NCBI RefSeq assembly: GCF_007992495.1
Contig: NZ_BKAJ01000037.1
Location: 62,001-126,000 of the forward strand
Origin: Reyranella soli
Lineage (GTDB): Bacteria; Pseudomonadota; Alphaproteobacteria; Reyranellales; Reyranellaceae
Direction: 5' to 3'
DNA: 64,000 nucleotides
Below, one piece after another: positions 16,540 through 24,970 of this stretch (positions are counted from its first letter, which is position 1; each line of letters opens with the position of its first letter). A program made the translations under genes and the position numbers. The notes below the pieces were generated by a model. The model saw nothing but the letters and a program-made list of their open reading frames with translations. It searched no databases and was not told the DNA's origin.

Positions 16540-17240
16540 AGTGCCGACAGCAGGCCAAAGCCGCGCCGTGCGGGATTGGCAAACAGGTAGTAGCGCCCAC
16601 CCGCTCCCAGATCGAGGAAGAGCTCAGGATCGCGCAAGCCTGCTTCCGCAAACAAGGCCAACACGTCGGGTTCCTGATGGCGCTCGGGCCGGTAGTCGAA
16701 GAAGCGCTGGACGTCCGATAGCACGAACGGATAGCGGCGCATCGCCCGCAGCACGGCGAGCTGCTTCGCACGGCTGCATGTAGCGACGAGGTTGGTGGTG
16801 AGAACCATCGAACCGGGCTGCGGCCGCGGGCCGAAGCGAACCGGAAACTCCGCCTGGATCAGCCGGACATTGCTGGTGAGCGCCGGCTCGGCACGCTGCA
16901 GCATGCCGTGCAGAGTCGCGGCGGTGTCGCCACGCAAAGGATTGACTTCGAAACCGATCATCTTGAACCCATTCCAGCCGAGCAGGAACATAAATTGGCC
17001 GAAGCCGCTGCCGACTTCGTCCACCCGATGGATTCCAAGACCGCACGACAGCAGCTTGCGGGCGAGCGCGATCTCATACTCGAGGAAGACCAGGCCCTGC
17101 CGCACCCTCGTGTCGTAGTAGTTGTAGGCGCCGCTTCCTTCGACGCCGGATCGCTCGAGGAGCTCGCGCATGGCCGGCAGCAGAAGCTCGCGCAGTCGGT
17201 TCGCCTGCGGCGGGTCTTCGTTGTCTTCGCCGTCCCCCAT
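16530..17240 (-). CDS. Putative SAM-dependent methyltransferase-like protein
   Basis: 236 residues. The central segment HRVDEVGSGFGQFMFLLGWN resembles a class I methyltransferase motif I (E/D-x-G-x-G-x-G), followed by MIGFEVNPLRG with the acidic residue that would hold the SAM ribose. The N-terminal helical part (ELLERSGVEGSGAYNYYDTR) is of unknown role. First gene of a two-gene operon with the GSCR/SGNH-like protein. Together with the divergent membrane protein at 17552 it may act on a surface glycan; this is inference. Confidence 0.55.
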   Translation of the reverse strand: MGDGEDNEDPPQANRLRELLLPAMRELLERSGVEGSGAYNYYDTRVRQGLVFLEYEIALARKLLSCGLGIHRVDEVGSGFGQFMFLLGWNGFKMIGFEVNPLRGDTAATLHGMLQRAEPALTSNVRLIQAEFPVRFGPRPQPGSMVLTTNLVATCSRAKQLAVLRAMRRYPFVLSDVQRFFDYRPERHQEPDVLALFAEAGLRDPELFLDLGAGGRYYLFANPARRGFGLLSALWR

Positions 17241-17551
17241 CGGCGATTGCTAGGCTACGCCCGCAGCCGACGCAAGCCTTGGCTCAAGCTAACTCATTGA
17301 TATCCCTGCCACTCCTTGCCTTCTCAACGAAGACCGCGACCAGTTGCGGGTAGCGCGGGTATACAGTGCCGACTGAACGCCACCTCGTCTTTCCGCTTGA
17401 ACGCAGGCAGCTGCCGATGGCGTTCTCGACTCGAGCTGGCTCGATTTCACGAACACTGCGGGCCACCAATCGCTTGTGCATGGATGACTTGTATATTGCG
17501 CGCCGGCAGGCGACTGTCGCGCCGAGTTGAATTGAACAAGTCATCCCGTCC
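17241..17551. other. Divergent intergenic region
   Basis: About 310 bases between the leftward methyltransferase gene and the rightward membrane-protein gene, presumably holding both promoters. No palindrome or gene that I can support. The true start of the rightward gene is uncertain (TTG at 17552; the frame is closed by a TGA at 17528). Confidence 0.4.
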
Positions 17552-19249
17552 TTGGTCTTCGCCGTCCCCACCTCCACCCGACGCTCCACAGTCCCCGGCC
17601 TCCTGTTCGACCTCGCCCTCGTGGTGCTGGGCGGCGGCGCTCTCCTGATCGCCATCGTCCTGTGGTTCGACAATGCGCAGGGCGGATTGACCGGCAACGG
17701 CCTGTTTAAGAGCCTGGAGCTCAGGCCCTGGGTGGTCGACCCGGCCAACGCGCCGCTCTACCCCTCGAACTACCTGTTCTATCCCCTGTACGGCACGCTC
17801 TGTCGCCTGCTCGACTCGCTGGGCGTCTTCGTGGGCGATCCGCGCAAGCAGATGACCATCCTCAACGCCGCGAGCTGTGCGCTCAGCCTGGGCGTGGTCT
17901 ACCTGCTGATCCGCATCCTGACCGGCGATCGGCTGGTGGCGCTGCTGGCGTCACTGTTCCATCTCGCCTCGAGCTTCGTGATGTTCCTCGCCATCATCAA
18001 CGAGGACATCATGCCGAGCTACACGGTGCTGCTCGCCGCCATGGCGCTGGGCGCCATCTGGCTGGCCAAGCCGACGGCACCGCGCGTGCTGGCGGTGTCG
18101 GTGCTGTTCTCGCTGGCCTGGCTGATGGAATGGCGCCTGATGTTCCCCACCCTGCCCGCCATGCTGGTGGCGCTGTGGGTGTGCGAAAGGCGCCTGGCTT
18201 GGCGGCTTGGCTGGATGGCGCTGTTTCTGATCGGCATGGTGGCGACAGCTGCGATTGTCGCCTGGGCCTGGCAGGGCCACACGGGCGCGGTCGGGGCCTT
18301 CGACCTGATCTGGACCGGCAAGGCGGTGCGCTCCGTATGGGCCGGCTTCACCTGGGCCAAGGTCGGCTACATGTGGGACGGCATGGTGGGCTACCTGCTC
18401 GGCGCCGGCGTTGCATCGATCCCCGGGATCCCGGGTTGGGACATCTGGCGCTGGATCGCCACGGTCTGGATGCTGGCCGTGGCGTTCTTCGCCCTGCCCT
18501 TCCTGTGGCGCCACTGGGACGACCCGCGCTCGCGCGCCCTGTCGGCGATCTTCGGCGTCACCTTCGTGGCTGGTCAGGTCTTCAACCTCTACTCGCAGCC
18601 GCAGGACCCGCAGATGCAGCTCAATGTCATGGCTTGGCTGACGGTCGGCTGGGCGGTGGTGCTTGTTGCGGTGCGCGAGCGGCGCCGATTTGGCCGCCAG
18701 GGCCTGGCGGCGCTCGCAAGCCTGACGGTCGCCCTGTTCGCCTACAACGTCTGGAGCATCGCGCCCCTGCGCGGCCTGGACAGCGCCTGGGAGGGCGCCA
18801 TCCAGCGCATGGAACGGGAATCCAATCCCGACCGGACCGTCTGGCTGATGCACGACTTCGACTGGGCCATGATCTATGGCTCGCTGTACTGGGGCTACAA
18901 CGATCCGGGAGTCGCAGGACTGGGCCCCGCGCCGCAGACGGAGCCCAAGTTCAAATGGATCGGCTTCACCGGGCAGGTGCTGCGCCATCCTGATTGGAGC
19001 GACGAGCAGCTTGTCGACGACCTGCGCGGCCAGATCGATCGCGCGCTCGACCTCGGCTACGACGTGCTGGTCATCCGGCTGTGGGACATGGATCCCTACC
19101 AACTCGAGGTCGCGACCGGCATGGTGGCGAGCAGCGCCCGCATCCAGGCGCTGCGCCGCATGATGCGAGAAGACTACGTCGCCACCCAGGCCTTCATCGA
19201 TACGGTCGCCGGCGCCGTCGACCGCATCAAGAAGAAGCCTGGGCGCTGA
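17552..19249 (+). CDS. Multi-spanning membrane protein, glycosyltransferase-C-like layout
   Basis: 565 residues with around ten hydrophobic segments in the first 400 residues and a soluble C-terminal part of about 150 residues. The first extracytoplasmic loop (after FDNAQGG) and the spacing of helices resemble GT-C/ArnT-like membrane glycosyltransferases, but no diagnostic DD/DE loop motif is certain. The start is a TTG without clear ribosome site; a later start is possible. It ends 15 bases before the isochorismatase-fold gene. Role in glycan or lipid modification is a guess from topology. Confidence 0.55.
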   Translation: MVFAVPTSTRRSTVPGLLFDLALVVLGGGALLIAIVLWFDNAQGGLTGNGLFKSLELRPWVVDPANAPLYPSNYLFYPLYGTLCRLLDSLGVFVGDPRKQMTILNAASCALSLGVVYLLIRILTGDRLVALLASLFHLASSFVMFLAIINEDIMPSYTVLLAAMALGAIWLAKPTAPRVLAVSVLFSLAWLMEWRLMFPTLPAMLVALWVCERRLAWRLGWMALFLIGMVATAAIVAWAWQGHTGAVGAFDLIWTGKAVRSVWAGFTWAKVGYMWDGMVGYLLGAGVASIPGIPGWDIWRWIATVWMLAVAFFALPFLWRHWDDPRSRALSAIFGVTFVAGQVFNLYSQPQDPQMQLNVMAWLTVGWAVVLVAVRERRRFGRQGLAALASLTVALFAYNVWSIAPLRGLDSAWEGAIQRMERESNPDRTVWLMHDFDWAMIYGSLYWGYNDPGVAGLGPAPQTEPKFKWIGFTGQVLRHPDWSDEQLVDDLRGQIDRALDLGYDVLVIRLWDMDPYQLEVATGMVASSARIQALRRMMREDYVATQAFIDTVAGAVDRIKKKPGR

Positions 19250-19264
19250 AGCCTGGGCGCTAGC

Positions 19265-19807
19265 ATGCCTCGCGATGCGCTGGTCGTCGTCGATATGCAG
19301 GTCGGCCTGCTCGACGGCCTGCCGAAGCACGACCTGGCGGACGTCGTCCGGCGCATCAATGCCGTGGCGGCGTTCGTGCGCGGACAAGGCGGCACGGTCG
19401 TCTGGATCAGGCATTGCGGCAAGGCCGGCGACGGCTTCGCGCGGCATGAGCCGGGTTGGGCATTCCTGCCCGAGCTCGATCGCCAGCCTGCGGACCTCGA
19501 GATCGAGAAGACGCTGAACGACGCCTTCGCCGGCACGGCTTTGCACGAAACGCTGCAACGCCTGGCGACAGAGTGTGTCGTCATCGCGGGCTGGGCCACT
19601 GACTCCTGCGTCGACAGCACCCTGCGATCCGCCGTGTCGCGCGACTACCACGTGGTGGCCGTCAGCGACGCCCATACGCTGAGCGACCGGCCGCATCTCG
19701 AAGCACCCGCCGTCATCCGCCACCACAACTGGGTCTGGAGCGATCTTTTGACCAACCGCTCGATCCGCGTCGTGACGACGGACGAGCTGTTGGCCGACCA
19801 GCGTTAG
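19265..19807 (+). CDS. Isochorismatase-family cysteine hydrolase
   Basis: 180 residues, usual family size. The triad is visible: Asp10 in ALVVVDMQ, a lysine in IEKTLNDAF (about 80-88) and the nucleophile cysteine in GWATDSCVDSTLRSA (about 118). Members hydrolyse amides or vinyl ethers (nicotinamidase, isochorismatase, ureidoacrylate hydrolase and others); the sequence does not tell which. It follows the membrane-protein gene by 15 bases and is followed by a large palindromic repeat. Confidence 0.85.
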   Translation: MPRDALVVVDMQVGLLDGLPKHDLADVVRRINAVAAFVRGQGGTVVWIRHCGKAGDGFARHEPGWAFLPELDRQPADLEIEKTLNDAFAGTALHETLQRLATECVVIAGWATDSCVDSTLRSAVSRDYHVVAVSDAHTLSDRPHLEAPAVIRHHNWVWSDLLTNRSIRVVTTDELLADQR

Positions 19808-19944
19808 CGCGGACCGCGGGCCTCTGGCCCGCTCATGCTCTTCCGGACCGCGCGCTTCCAGCGCGCCTCATGATCATGAGCGCGCAGGATGCGCGCGGTC
19901 CGGAAGACGAAGATCATGAGCGGGCCAGAGGCCCGCGGTCCGCG
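19808..19944. repeat. Family A interspersed palindrome, locus 1
   Basis: A nested palindrome of about 137 bases filling the gap between two convergent genes. Outer arms of at least 29 bp (19809-19837 with 19915-19943) pair perfectly and begin GCGGACCGCGGG. Inside lies a second unit starting CTTCCGGACCGCGCGC. Each arm also contains its own hairpin (GCGGGCC-TCT-GGCCCGC outside; GCGCGC-TTCCA-GCGCGC inside). Related units occur at 21066, 25845, 46501 and 63485. Confidence 0.85.
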
Positions 19945-19949
19945 TATGA

Positions 19950-21041
19950 CTACATCGTCGCCTGCTGGATACGCCGTTCATCCAACCCCACCGAGCGCGC
20001 CGTCTCGACGATGGCGGCCCAGGTATTGTCGGGCAGTGGCACGCCCTCGGCCAACCGCTGGGCACGCATGCGTACCTCGGGCTCGCCCGGGAGCAGGATC
20101 TCGCCGCCGTCCGCCGCAGGCTTGGAGCTCTTCACGAAGTCGACGTACTTGGCGATGTCCGTGGGGAAGAAGCCCGCCGGATCGAGCACCTTGGGATCGA
20201 CGTAGAACGACAGCATGCCGTTGGCGAAGCGGCCGCGCTTGGGATCGGTGGCGCCATTGCCCGACAGCGAGCCGCCCAGAAGCTCGCACATGAAGGCAAG
20301 CCCAGAGCCCTTGTGGTCGCCGAAGGCCTGGATGGCGCCGGTGCCCTTGCTGTGGTCGCGCGGGCCGGTCGGCGTGTAGTCGCCATAGAGCAGGTGCGGA
20401 TCGCTGCTCGGCTTTCCGTCGGGACCGACCAGGGCGCCCTCCGGCACCTTCTTGCCGCCCTGGCTCGCCACCAGCACCTTGCCCTCGGCCACGATCGAGG
20501 TGGCGAAGTCGAGCACCAGCGGATCCTGGCCCGGCCGTGGCACACCCACGCAATAGGGCGCCGTCGAAAAGCGGCGCTCGACGCCGCCATGGGGCGCCAC
20601 CAGCACGCTGCCCGAGGCGTTGACGAAGTGGATCGAGACCAGGCCAGCTTCAGCCGCCATCTCGGCCCAGTCGCCGACGCGGCCGACGTGGCCGGCGTTG
20701 CGCAGGGTGACGGCCGCGAGACCGTTCTTGCGGCACTTGTCGATGCCGATGCGGACGGCCTGCGGCGTCACCGTCTGGCCGAACCCGTACTTGCCGTCGA
20801 CCACGGCGATCACCGGCGTATCGACGACGATGTCCACAATGACGTCGGGCAGCACCGTGCCGTTCTTCTTCTGGGTGGCATAGCGCGGCACGCGGACGAC
20901 GCCATGGCTATCGTGGCCCGACAGGTTGGCGCTCACCATGTAGCGGCCGATGCGTCCGCCTTCCTCCGTCGAGCATCCCGCCGAGGTGAAGATATCCGCG
21001 ACGAAGGCTTCCAAGGCCTTCGCCTTGATGGTGACTGTCAT
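19950..21041 (-). CDS. Malate/L-lactate dehydrogenase family (Ldh2/YiaK type) oxidoreductase
   Basis: 363 residues, the family length. Typical blocks: SGHDSHGVVRVPRY near 41-54 with the catalytic histidine, TLRNAGHVGRVGDW for the nucleotide site, VAPHGGVERRFSTAPYC, and GSGLAFMCELLGGSLSG. The fold is unrelated to classical LDH and uses NAD(P)H to reduce 2-keto acids such as malate/oxaloacetate, sulfolactate or ureidoglycolate. The ATG at 21041 follows GAGGAAG. Downstream is the SDR gene on the same strand, separated by a palindromic repeat. Substrate undetermined. Confidence 0.85.
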   Translation of the reverse strand: MTVTIKAKALEAFVADIFTSAGCSTEEGGRIGRYMVSANLSGHDSHGVVRVPRYATQKKNGTVLPDVIVDIVVDTPVIAVVDGKYGFGQTVTPQAVRIGIDKCRKNGLAAVTLRNAGHVGRVGDWAEMAAEAGLVSIHFVNASGSVLVAPHGGVERRFSTAPYCVGVPRPGQDPLVLDFATSIVAEGKVLVASQGGKKVPEGALVGPDGKPSSDPHLLYGDYTPTGPRDHSKGTGAIQAFGDHKGSGLAFMCELLGGSLSGNGATDPKRGRFANGMLSFYVDPKVLDPAGFFPTDIAKYVDFVKSSKPAADGGEILLPGEPEVRMRAQRLAEGVPLPDNTWAAIVETARSVGLDERRIQQATM

Positions 21042-21065
21042 TTGGTACGCTTCCTCATGCTCTTC

Positions 21066-21127
21066 CGGACCGCGGGCCTCCAGGCCCGCCTCATGATTTA
21101 TGAGCGGGCCTGGAGGCCCGCGGTCCG
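21066..21127. repeat. Family A interspersed palindrome, locus 2
   Basis: A single unit of 62 bases: CGGACCGCGGGCCTCCAGG.. pairs with the mirror arm ending CCCGCGGTCCG. Each half has its own GCGGGCC-TCCA-GGCCCGC hairpin, and the centre is CATGATTTATG. It lies between the SDR stop (21134) and the start of the Ldh2-type gene (21041), two genes on the same strand. Confidence 0.85.
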
Positions 21128-21133
21128 ATGATC

Positions 21134-21925
21134 CTACTTCTTGCCGGCCTTGGCCTTCTTCTCGTCCGCCGCGCGCTGCAGGGCGCCGACATAGCCGCGA
21201 TTCCAGGTCGGGTTGATCATGACCTCGTTGATCACGATGTGCGGCGGCAGGCAGGCGACGTAGCGGATCAGGTCGCCGACATCCTCCGACTGCGCCATGC
21301 GCGCACGCTCTTCCTTGGTGATGGGAATCGGCCGCTTGTCGAGGATGGGCGTCGCCACCTCGCCGGGGCATACGACGCAGGAGCGGATGCCGTTGACGCA
21401 CTCCTCCATGTTGATGGTGTGGCTCATCGCCACCACGCCGTGCTTGGCCGCCGAATAGGCCGCGCCGCTCAAGGTGCTGGGATTACGGCCCGCCATCGAC
21501 GAGGTGTGGATCAAGACGCCGTCCTTGCGCTTGCGCATCATCGGCAGCACGGCTGACGAGCAGTAGAAGGCGCTCGACAGGTTGCCGTCGATCACCATCT
21601 CCGCGCCGGCCGAGGTGAGCTCGCTCCACTTGCGATCCGGGATGTTGAGCCCGGCGTTGTTCACCAGGATGTCGCAGCGGCCGAATTTCTTGTCGATGTC
21701 CTTGGCGATGCGACCGACCGCGGCGGCCTTCATCAGGTCGGCCGCTTTCACCACCGCCTTGCCGCCCGCCTTCTTGATGGCGGCCGCGGTTTCCTCCAGC
21801 GGTTCCTTGCGCCGGCCTGTCAGCACGACCGTGGCGCCCTCCTTGGCGAGGGCGATCGCCGCCGCCTGACCAATACCGGAGCCAGCACCGGTCACCCAGG
21901 CGACCTTGCCTGCCAACGAAGCCAT
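21134..21925 (-). CDS. Short-chain dehydrogenase/reductase
   Basis: 263 residues of classical SDR type. The cofactor site TGAGSGIG lies at 12-19, ADL near 62-64, NNAG at about 90-93, and the active-site Ser and YSAAK near 142-160. A Rossmann NAD(P)-dependent oxidoreductase acting on a hydroxyl/keto group; the substrate cannot be read. The C-terminus is lysine-rich. AAGGAG lies before the ATG. It lies upstream of the Ldh2-type gene on the same strand, with a palindromic repeat between. Confidence 0.88.
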   Translation of the reverse strand: MASLAGKVAWVTGAGSGIGQAAAIALAKEGATVVLTGRRKEPLEETAAAIKKAGGKAVVKAADLMKAAAVGRIAKDIDKKFGRCDILVNNAGLNIPDRKWSELTSAGAEMVIDGNLSSAFYCSSAVLPMMRKRKDGVLIHTSSMAGRNPSTLSGAAYSAAKHGVVAMSHTINMEECVNGIRSCVVCPGEVATPILDKRPIPITKEERARMAQSEDVGDLIRYVACLPPHIVINEVMINPTWNRGYVGALQRAADEKKAKAGKK

Positions 21926-22055
21926 CGATTTCTCCTTGCAAAAGTCGCCGGGCCGGACGGCCCGCCGCCATTAAAGCACCTTGCCCGTCCTGTCGTCGAT
22001 CAGATGCATGCCGGTTTGACAGCATCCAACGGGACCACGATGCTCCGGCCCGCCA

Positions 22056-23234
22056 ATGCAACAGATCCCCACGGCCAATCCCTGGCTCGCCGCCGTCGAG
22101 CCCTCACCCATCGGCGAGACCAAGCGCTGGGTGCTGAACCGTACCTTCCCTGCCGACCGGCCATTGATCGATCTCAGCCAGGCGGTGCCCGGCTATCCGC
22201 CGGCGCTCGAGCTGCGCAAGCACCTCGGCGAGCTGCTGCTCGATCCTGCGGTGCACGGCTACACGCCGATCCTCGGCCTGCCGGCGCTGCGCGAGAGCTA
22301 CGCCGCCCACCTCTCGGGCTTCTATGACGCACCGATCACCGCCGGCGAAGTCGGCATCACCTCGGGCTGCAACCAGGCTTTCTGTCTCGCGCTGATGAGC
22401 ATCGCCAAGGCGGGCGACCAGGTGATCCTGCCCCGCCCGCACTACTTCAACCACGACATGTGGATGCGCATGCAGGGTGTCGAGCCGGTGTCGCTCGACT
22501 TCCGGCCGGGCTCTGGCGCCGTGCCCAACGCCGAGGATGCCGCCAAGCTGATCGGCCCCAGGACGCGCGCCATCGTTTTGATCTCGCCCAACAATCCCAC
22601 CGGCGCGGTCTATCCGCCCGAGACCATCCATGCCTTCTACGAGCTGGCGCAGCGCCATGACATCGCCCTGCTGCTGGACGAGACTTATAAGGACTTCCTG
22701 CCCGAGGGCGCTCGGCCGCACGAGCTGTTCAGCGATCCCGCCTGGCGCAAGACGCTGGTCCATCTTTACAGCTTCTCAAAAGTCTTCGCGCTGACCGGCT
22801 ATCGCGTCGGCGGCATCACGGCCGGCGCCGCGCTGATCGCCGAAATCGAGAAGGCGATGGACTGCGTGTCGATCTGCCCGCCCCGGCTCGGCCAGGAGGC
22901 GGCACTCTACGGTCTCAAGAACCTGCTGCCCTGGGCACGGCGCAACACCGAAGGCCTGAAGGCGCGCGCCGACCTCTTGGGCAATGGCCTGCAGCGTTCG
23001 AACCGTTGGCGGCTTGTCAGCATCGGTGCCTACTTTGCCTACGTCGAGCACCCCTTCGCCGGCCAGCGTTCGACGGCGGTGTCCAAGCGGCTCGCCGACG
23101 ACGAGAACCTGCTCACGATCCCGGGCGACATGTTCGGCGCCGGCCAGGAGCGCTTCGTGCGCCTCGCCTTCGCCAATGTTGCCGACGACAAGATCCCGGC
23201 GGTGCTGGAACGGCTGGAACGCTTCGGCGCCTGA
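22056..23234 (+). CDS. PLP-dependent aminotransferase, class I/II
   Basis: 392 residues with fold-type I features: TSGCNQAF in the phosphate-binding region (about 102-109), SPNNPTGAVYPPETI near 176-190, LLDETYKDF with the PLP-contacting Asp and Tyr, and the Schiff-base lysine in YSFSKVFALTGYRVGG near 243. Family members transfer amino groups between an amino acid and a keto acid. No pathway context is evident. It is convergent with the cNMP/reductase gene, with only four bases between the stops. Confidence 0.85.
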   Translation: MQQIPTANPWLAAVEPSPIGETKRWVLNRTFPADRPLIDLSQAVPGYPPALELRKHLGELLLDPAVHGYTPILGLPALRESYAAHLSGFYDAPITAGEVGITSGCNQAFCLALMSIAKAGDQVILPRPHYFNHDMWMRMQGVEPVSLDFRPGSGAVPNAEDAAKLIGPRTRAIVLISPNNPTGAVYPPETIHAFYELAQRHDIALLLDETYKDFLPEGARPHELFSDPAWRKTLVHLYSFSKVFALTGYRVGGITAGAALIAEIEKAMDCVSICPPRLGQEAALYGLKNLLPWARRNTEGLKARADLLGNGLQRSNRWRLVSIGAYFAYVEHPFAGQRSTAVSKRLADDENLLTIPGDMFGAGQERFVRLAFANVADDKIPAVLERLERFGA

Positions 23235-23238
23235 GCGC

Positions 23239-24876
23239 TCAGCCGGCCAGGTAGGTGTGCAGCGCCGACACGACCTGCGCGCCCTCGCCGACCGCGGCAG
23301 CGACGCGCTTCACCGAGCCCGCCCGTACGTCGCCCACGGCGAAGACGCCCCGCTGGCTGGTCTCCATCGGCAGGCGCCCGCCGTCATAGTCCTCGTCGGT
23401 GCACACGAAGCCCTTGTCGTCGAGCCTGACCCCGCTCTGCGCCAGCCATCCGGTATTGGGCTCGGCGCCGATGAACAGGAAGACGTGGCGCATCTGGCGC
23501 GTCGTCTCGCGCCCCGTCGCCCGGTGCCGCCAGCGCACGGTCTCGAGATCGCCGGCCCCGCCCGCCAACGCCACGATTTCGGTCTCGGTCAGCACCTCGA
23601 TGTTGGGCTGGGCGGCGATGCGCTCGACGAGATAGCTCGACATCGTATCCTCGAGGCCCCTGCCGCGGACCAGCAACCAAACCTTGGCCACCCTGCTCGC
23701 CAGGTAGATCACCGCCTGGCCGGCGGAATTGCCGGCGCCGACGAGTGCCACCTCCTGGCCGCTGCAGAGCTTTGCTTCGAGCGGCGAGGCCCAGTAGTGG
23801 ACGGCGCTTCCTTCGAAGTCGGCGATATTGGCCACGCCGAGCCGGCGGTACTTCGCCCCGCTGGCGACCACGACGGCGCGCGCATGGACGCGCTCGTCGT
23901 TGGCGAGGACGATGCGGAACCTGTCGCCCAGACACTGCAAGCCGGCGACCTCGTCCGGAATGGCCATGTCGACGCCGAACTTCAGCGCCTGGTTGAAGGC
24001 GCGCGCCGTGAGCGCCAGGCCCGATATGCCGGTGGGAAAGCCAAAGTAGTTCTCGATCCTGGCCGAAGCGCCCGCCTGCCCGCCGAAGGCGCGACTGTCG
24101 AGGACGATGGTCGAAAGGCCCTCCGATCCGGCATAGACCGCGGTAGCGAGGCCGGCCGGTCCGGCACCGACGATGGCGACGTCGTAGAGCTTGTCGGGGT
24201 CGACGGCACTGACCATGCCTATGCAACGCGCCAGGGTCACGTCGCTGGGGTTGCGCAGGATCTGGCCGTTGGGACAGAGCACGATCGGCAGATCCTGCGG
24301 GCCGACCTTGAACCGCTCGATCAAGGCCAGCGCGCCGGCGTCGGTCTCGGGATCCAGGGTCTGGTACGGATGGCCGTTGCGCGACAGGAAGTTCTGCAGG
24401 CGCAACACCGCACCCTGGTCGACACGGCCGACGATCACCGGGCCGCCGGCGCCGGTCTCGAGCAGGCCAACGCGGCGCAGGATGAACAGGCGCATGATGC
24501 GCTCGCCGAGATCGGCTTCCTCGATCATGAGATCGTGCAGGCGATCCGGCGAAACCACCGCCGCCTCGACGGGGCGGATCGCGATGGCGTCGACCAGGCT
24601 CGGCTGGCCCGACAGCGCGGTCAATTCGCCACCGACGGCGCCCGGCCCGTGAGTGACGACCAGCGTGCTGCCGCCGTCGGGATTGCGGCGCGTGACCTCG
24701 ACCTCGCCCGACAGGATCACGAACATCCCCGGGCTTGCCGTACCGGCCTGCACCAGGGGTTCGCCGGCCCCATAGGACCGACGCTGGCCGAAGCGCCGCA
24801 GCTTCGCGACGTCCGATCCATCGAAGACCGGGAACATCTGTTCGTGACGTGTGGTGAAAACGGTGTTCGTGCTCAT
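23239..24876 (-). CDS. cNMP-binding domain fused to thioredoxin-reductase-like flavoprotein
   Basis: 545 residues from the ATG at 24876 (a GTG at 24924 is possible). Three parts: an N-terminal cyclic-nucleotide-binding domain (about 1-125, GEVEVTRRNPDGG, GGELTALSG), a thioredoxin-like spacer (about 140-220), and an FAD/NAD(P)H reductase (AIVGAGPAGLATAVYAGSEG, then GGQAG, GAGNSAGQA for NADPH, and VFAVGDV). The CxxC redox centre of true thioredoxin reductase is absent, so electrons must leave by another route. This architecture is known in soil bacteria; the function is unclear. The cNMP domain suggests allosteric control. Confidence 0.85.
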   Translation of the reverse strand: MSTNTVFTTRHEQMFPVFDGSDVAKLRRFGQRRSYGAGEPLVQAGTASPGMFVILSGEVEVTRRNPDGGSTLVVTHGPGAVGGELTALSGQPSLVDAIAIRPVEAAVVSPDRLHDLMIEEADLGERIMRLFILRRVGLLETGAGGPVIVGRVDQGAVLRLQNFLSRNGHPYQTLDPETDAGALALIERFKVGPQDLPIVLCPNGQILRNPSDVTLARCIGMVSAVDPDKLYDVAIVGAGPAGLATAVYAGSEGLSTIVLDSRAFGGQAGASARIENYFGFPTGISGLALTARAFNQALKFGVDMAIPDEVAGLQCLGDRFRIVLANDERVHARAVVVASGAKYRRLGVANIADFEGSAVHYWASPLEAKLCSGQEVALVGAGNSAGQAVIYLASRVAKVWLLVRGRGLEDTMSSYLVERIAAQPNIEVLTETEIVALAGGAGDLETVRWRHRATGRETTRQMRHVFLFIGAEPNTGWLAQSGVRLDDKGFVCTDEDYDGGRLPMETSQRGVFAVGDVRAGSVKRVAAAVGEGAQVVSALHTYLAG

Positions 24877-24970
24877 GGGGCCGATGCTAGCAAGGTCTGA
24901 GCCGATCTTTTTCTGTTTCTGCACGATCGGAAGCCCTTATCGTGCACTCCTCCCATGACGGAGACGAGAC

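Noticed and set aside
17951-19726. Long open frame on the minus strand opposite the membrane-protein and isochorismatase genes
   Set aside because: It is a mirror of GC-rich third-position codons; the product is His/Arg/Asp-rich low complexity and the plus-strand genes have clear family motifs.
19808-19944. CRISPR-like or att-type repeats at the family A loci
   Set aside because: Copies are single or nested palindromes at distant sites without spacer arrays, integrase or cas genes nearby.
22984-24900. 638-codon plus-strand frame opposite the cNMP/reductase gene
   Set aside because: Antisense shadow of a well-supported gene; no ribosome site and no domain.
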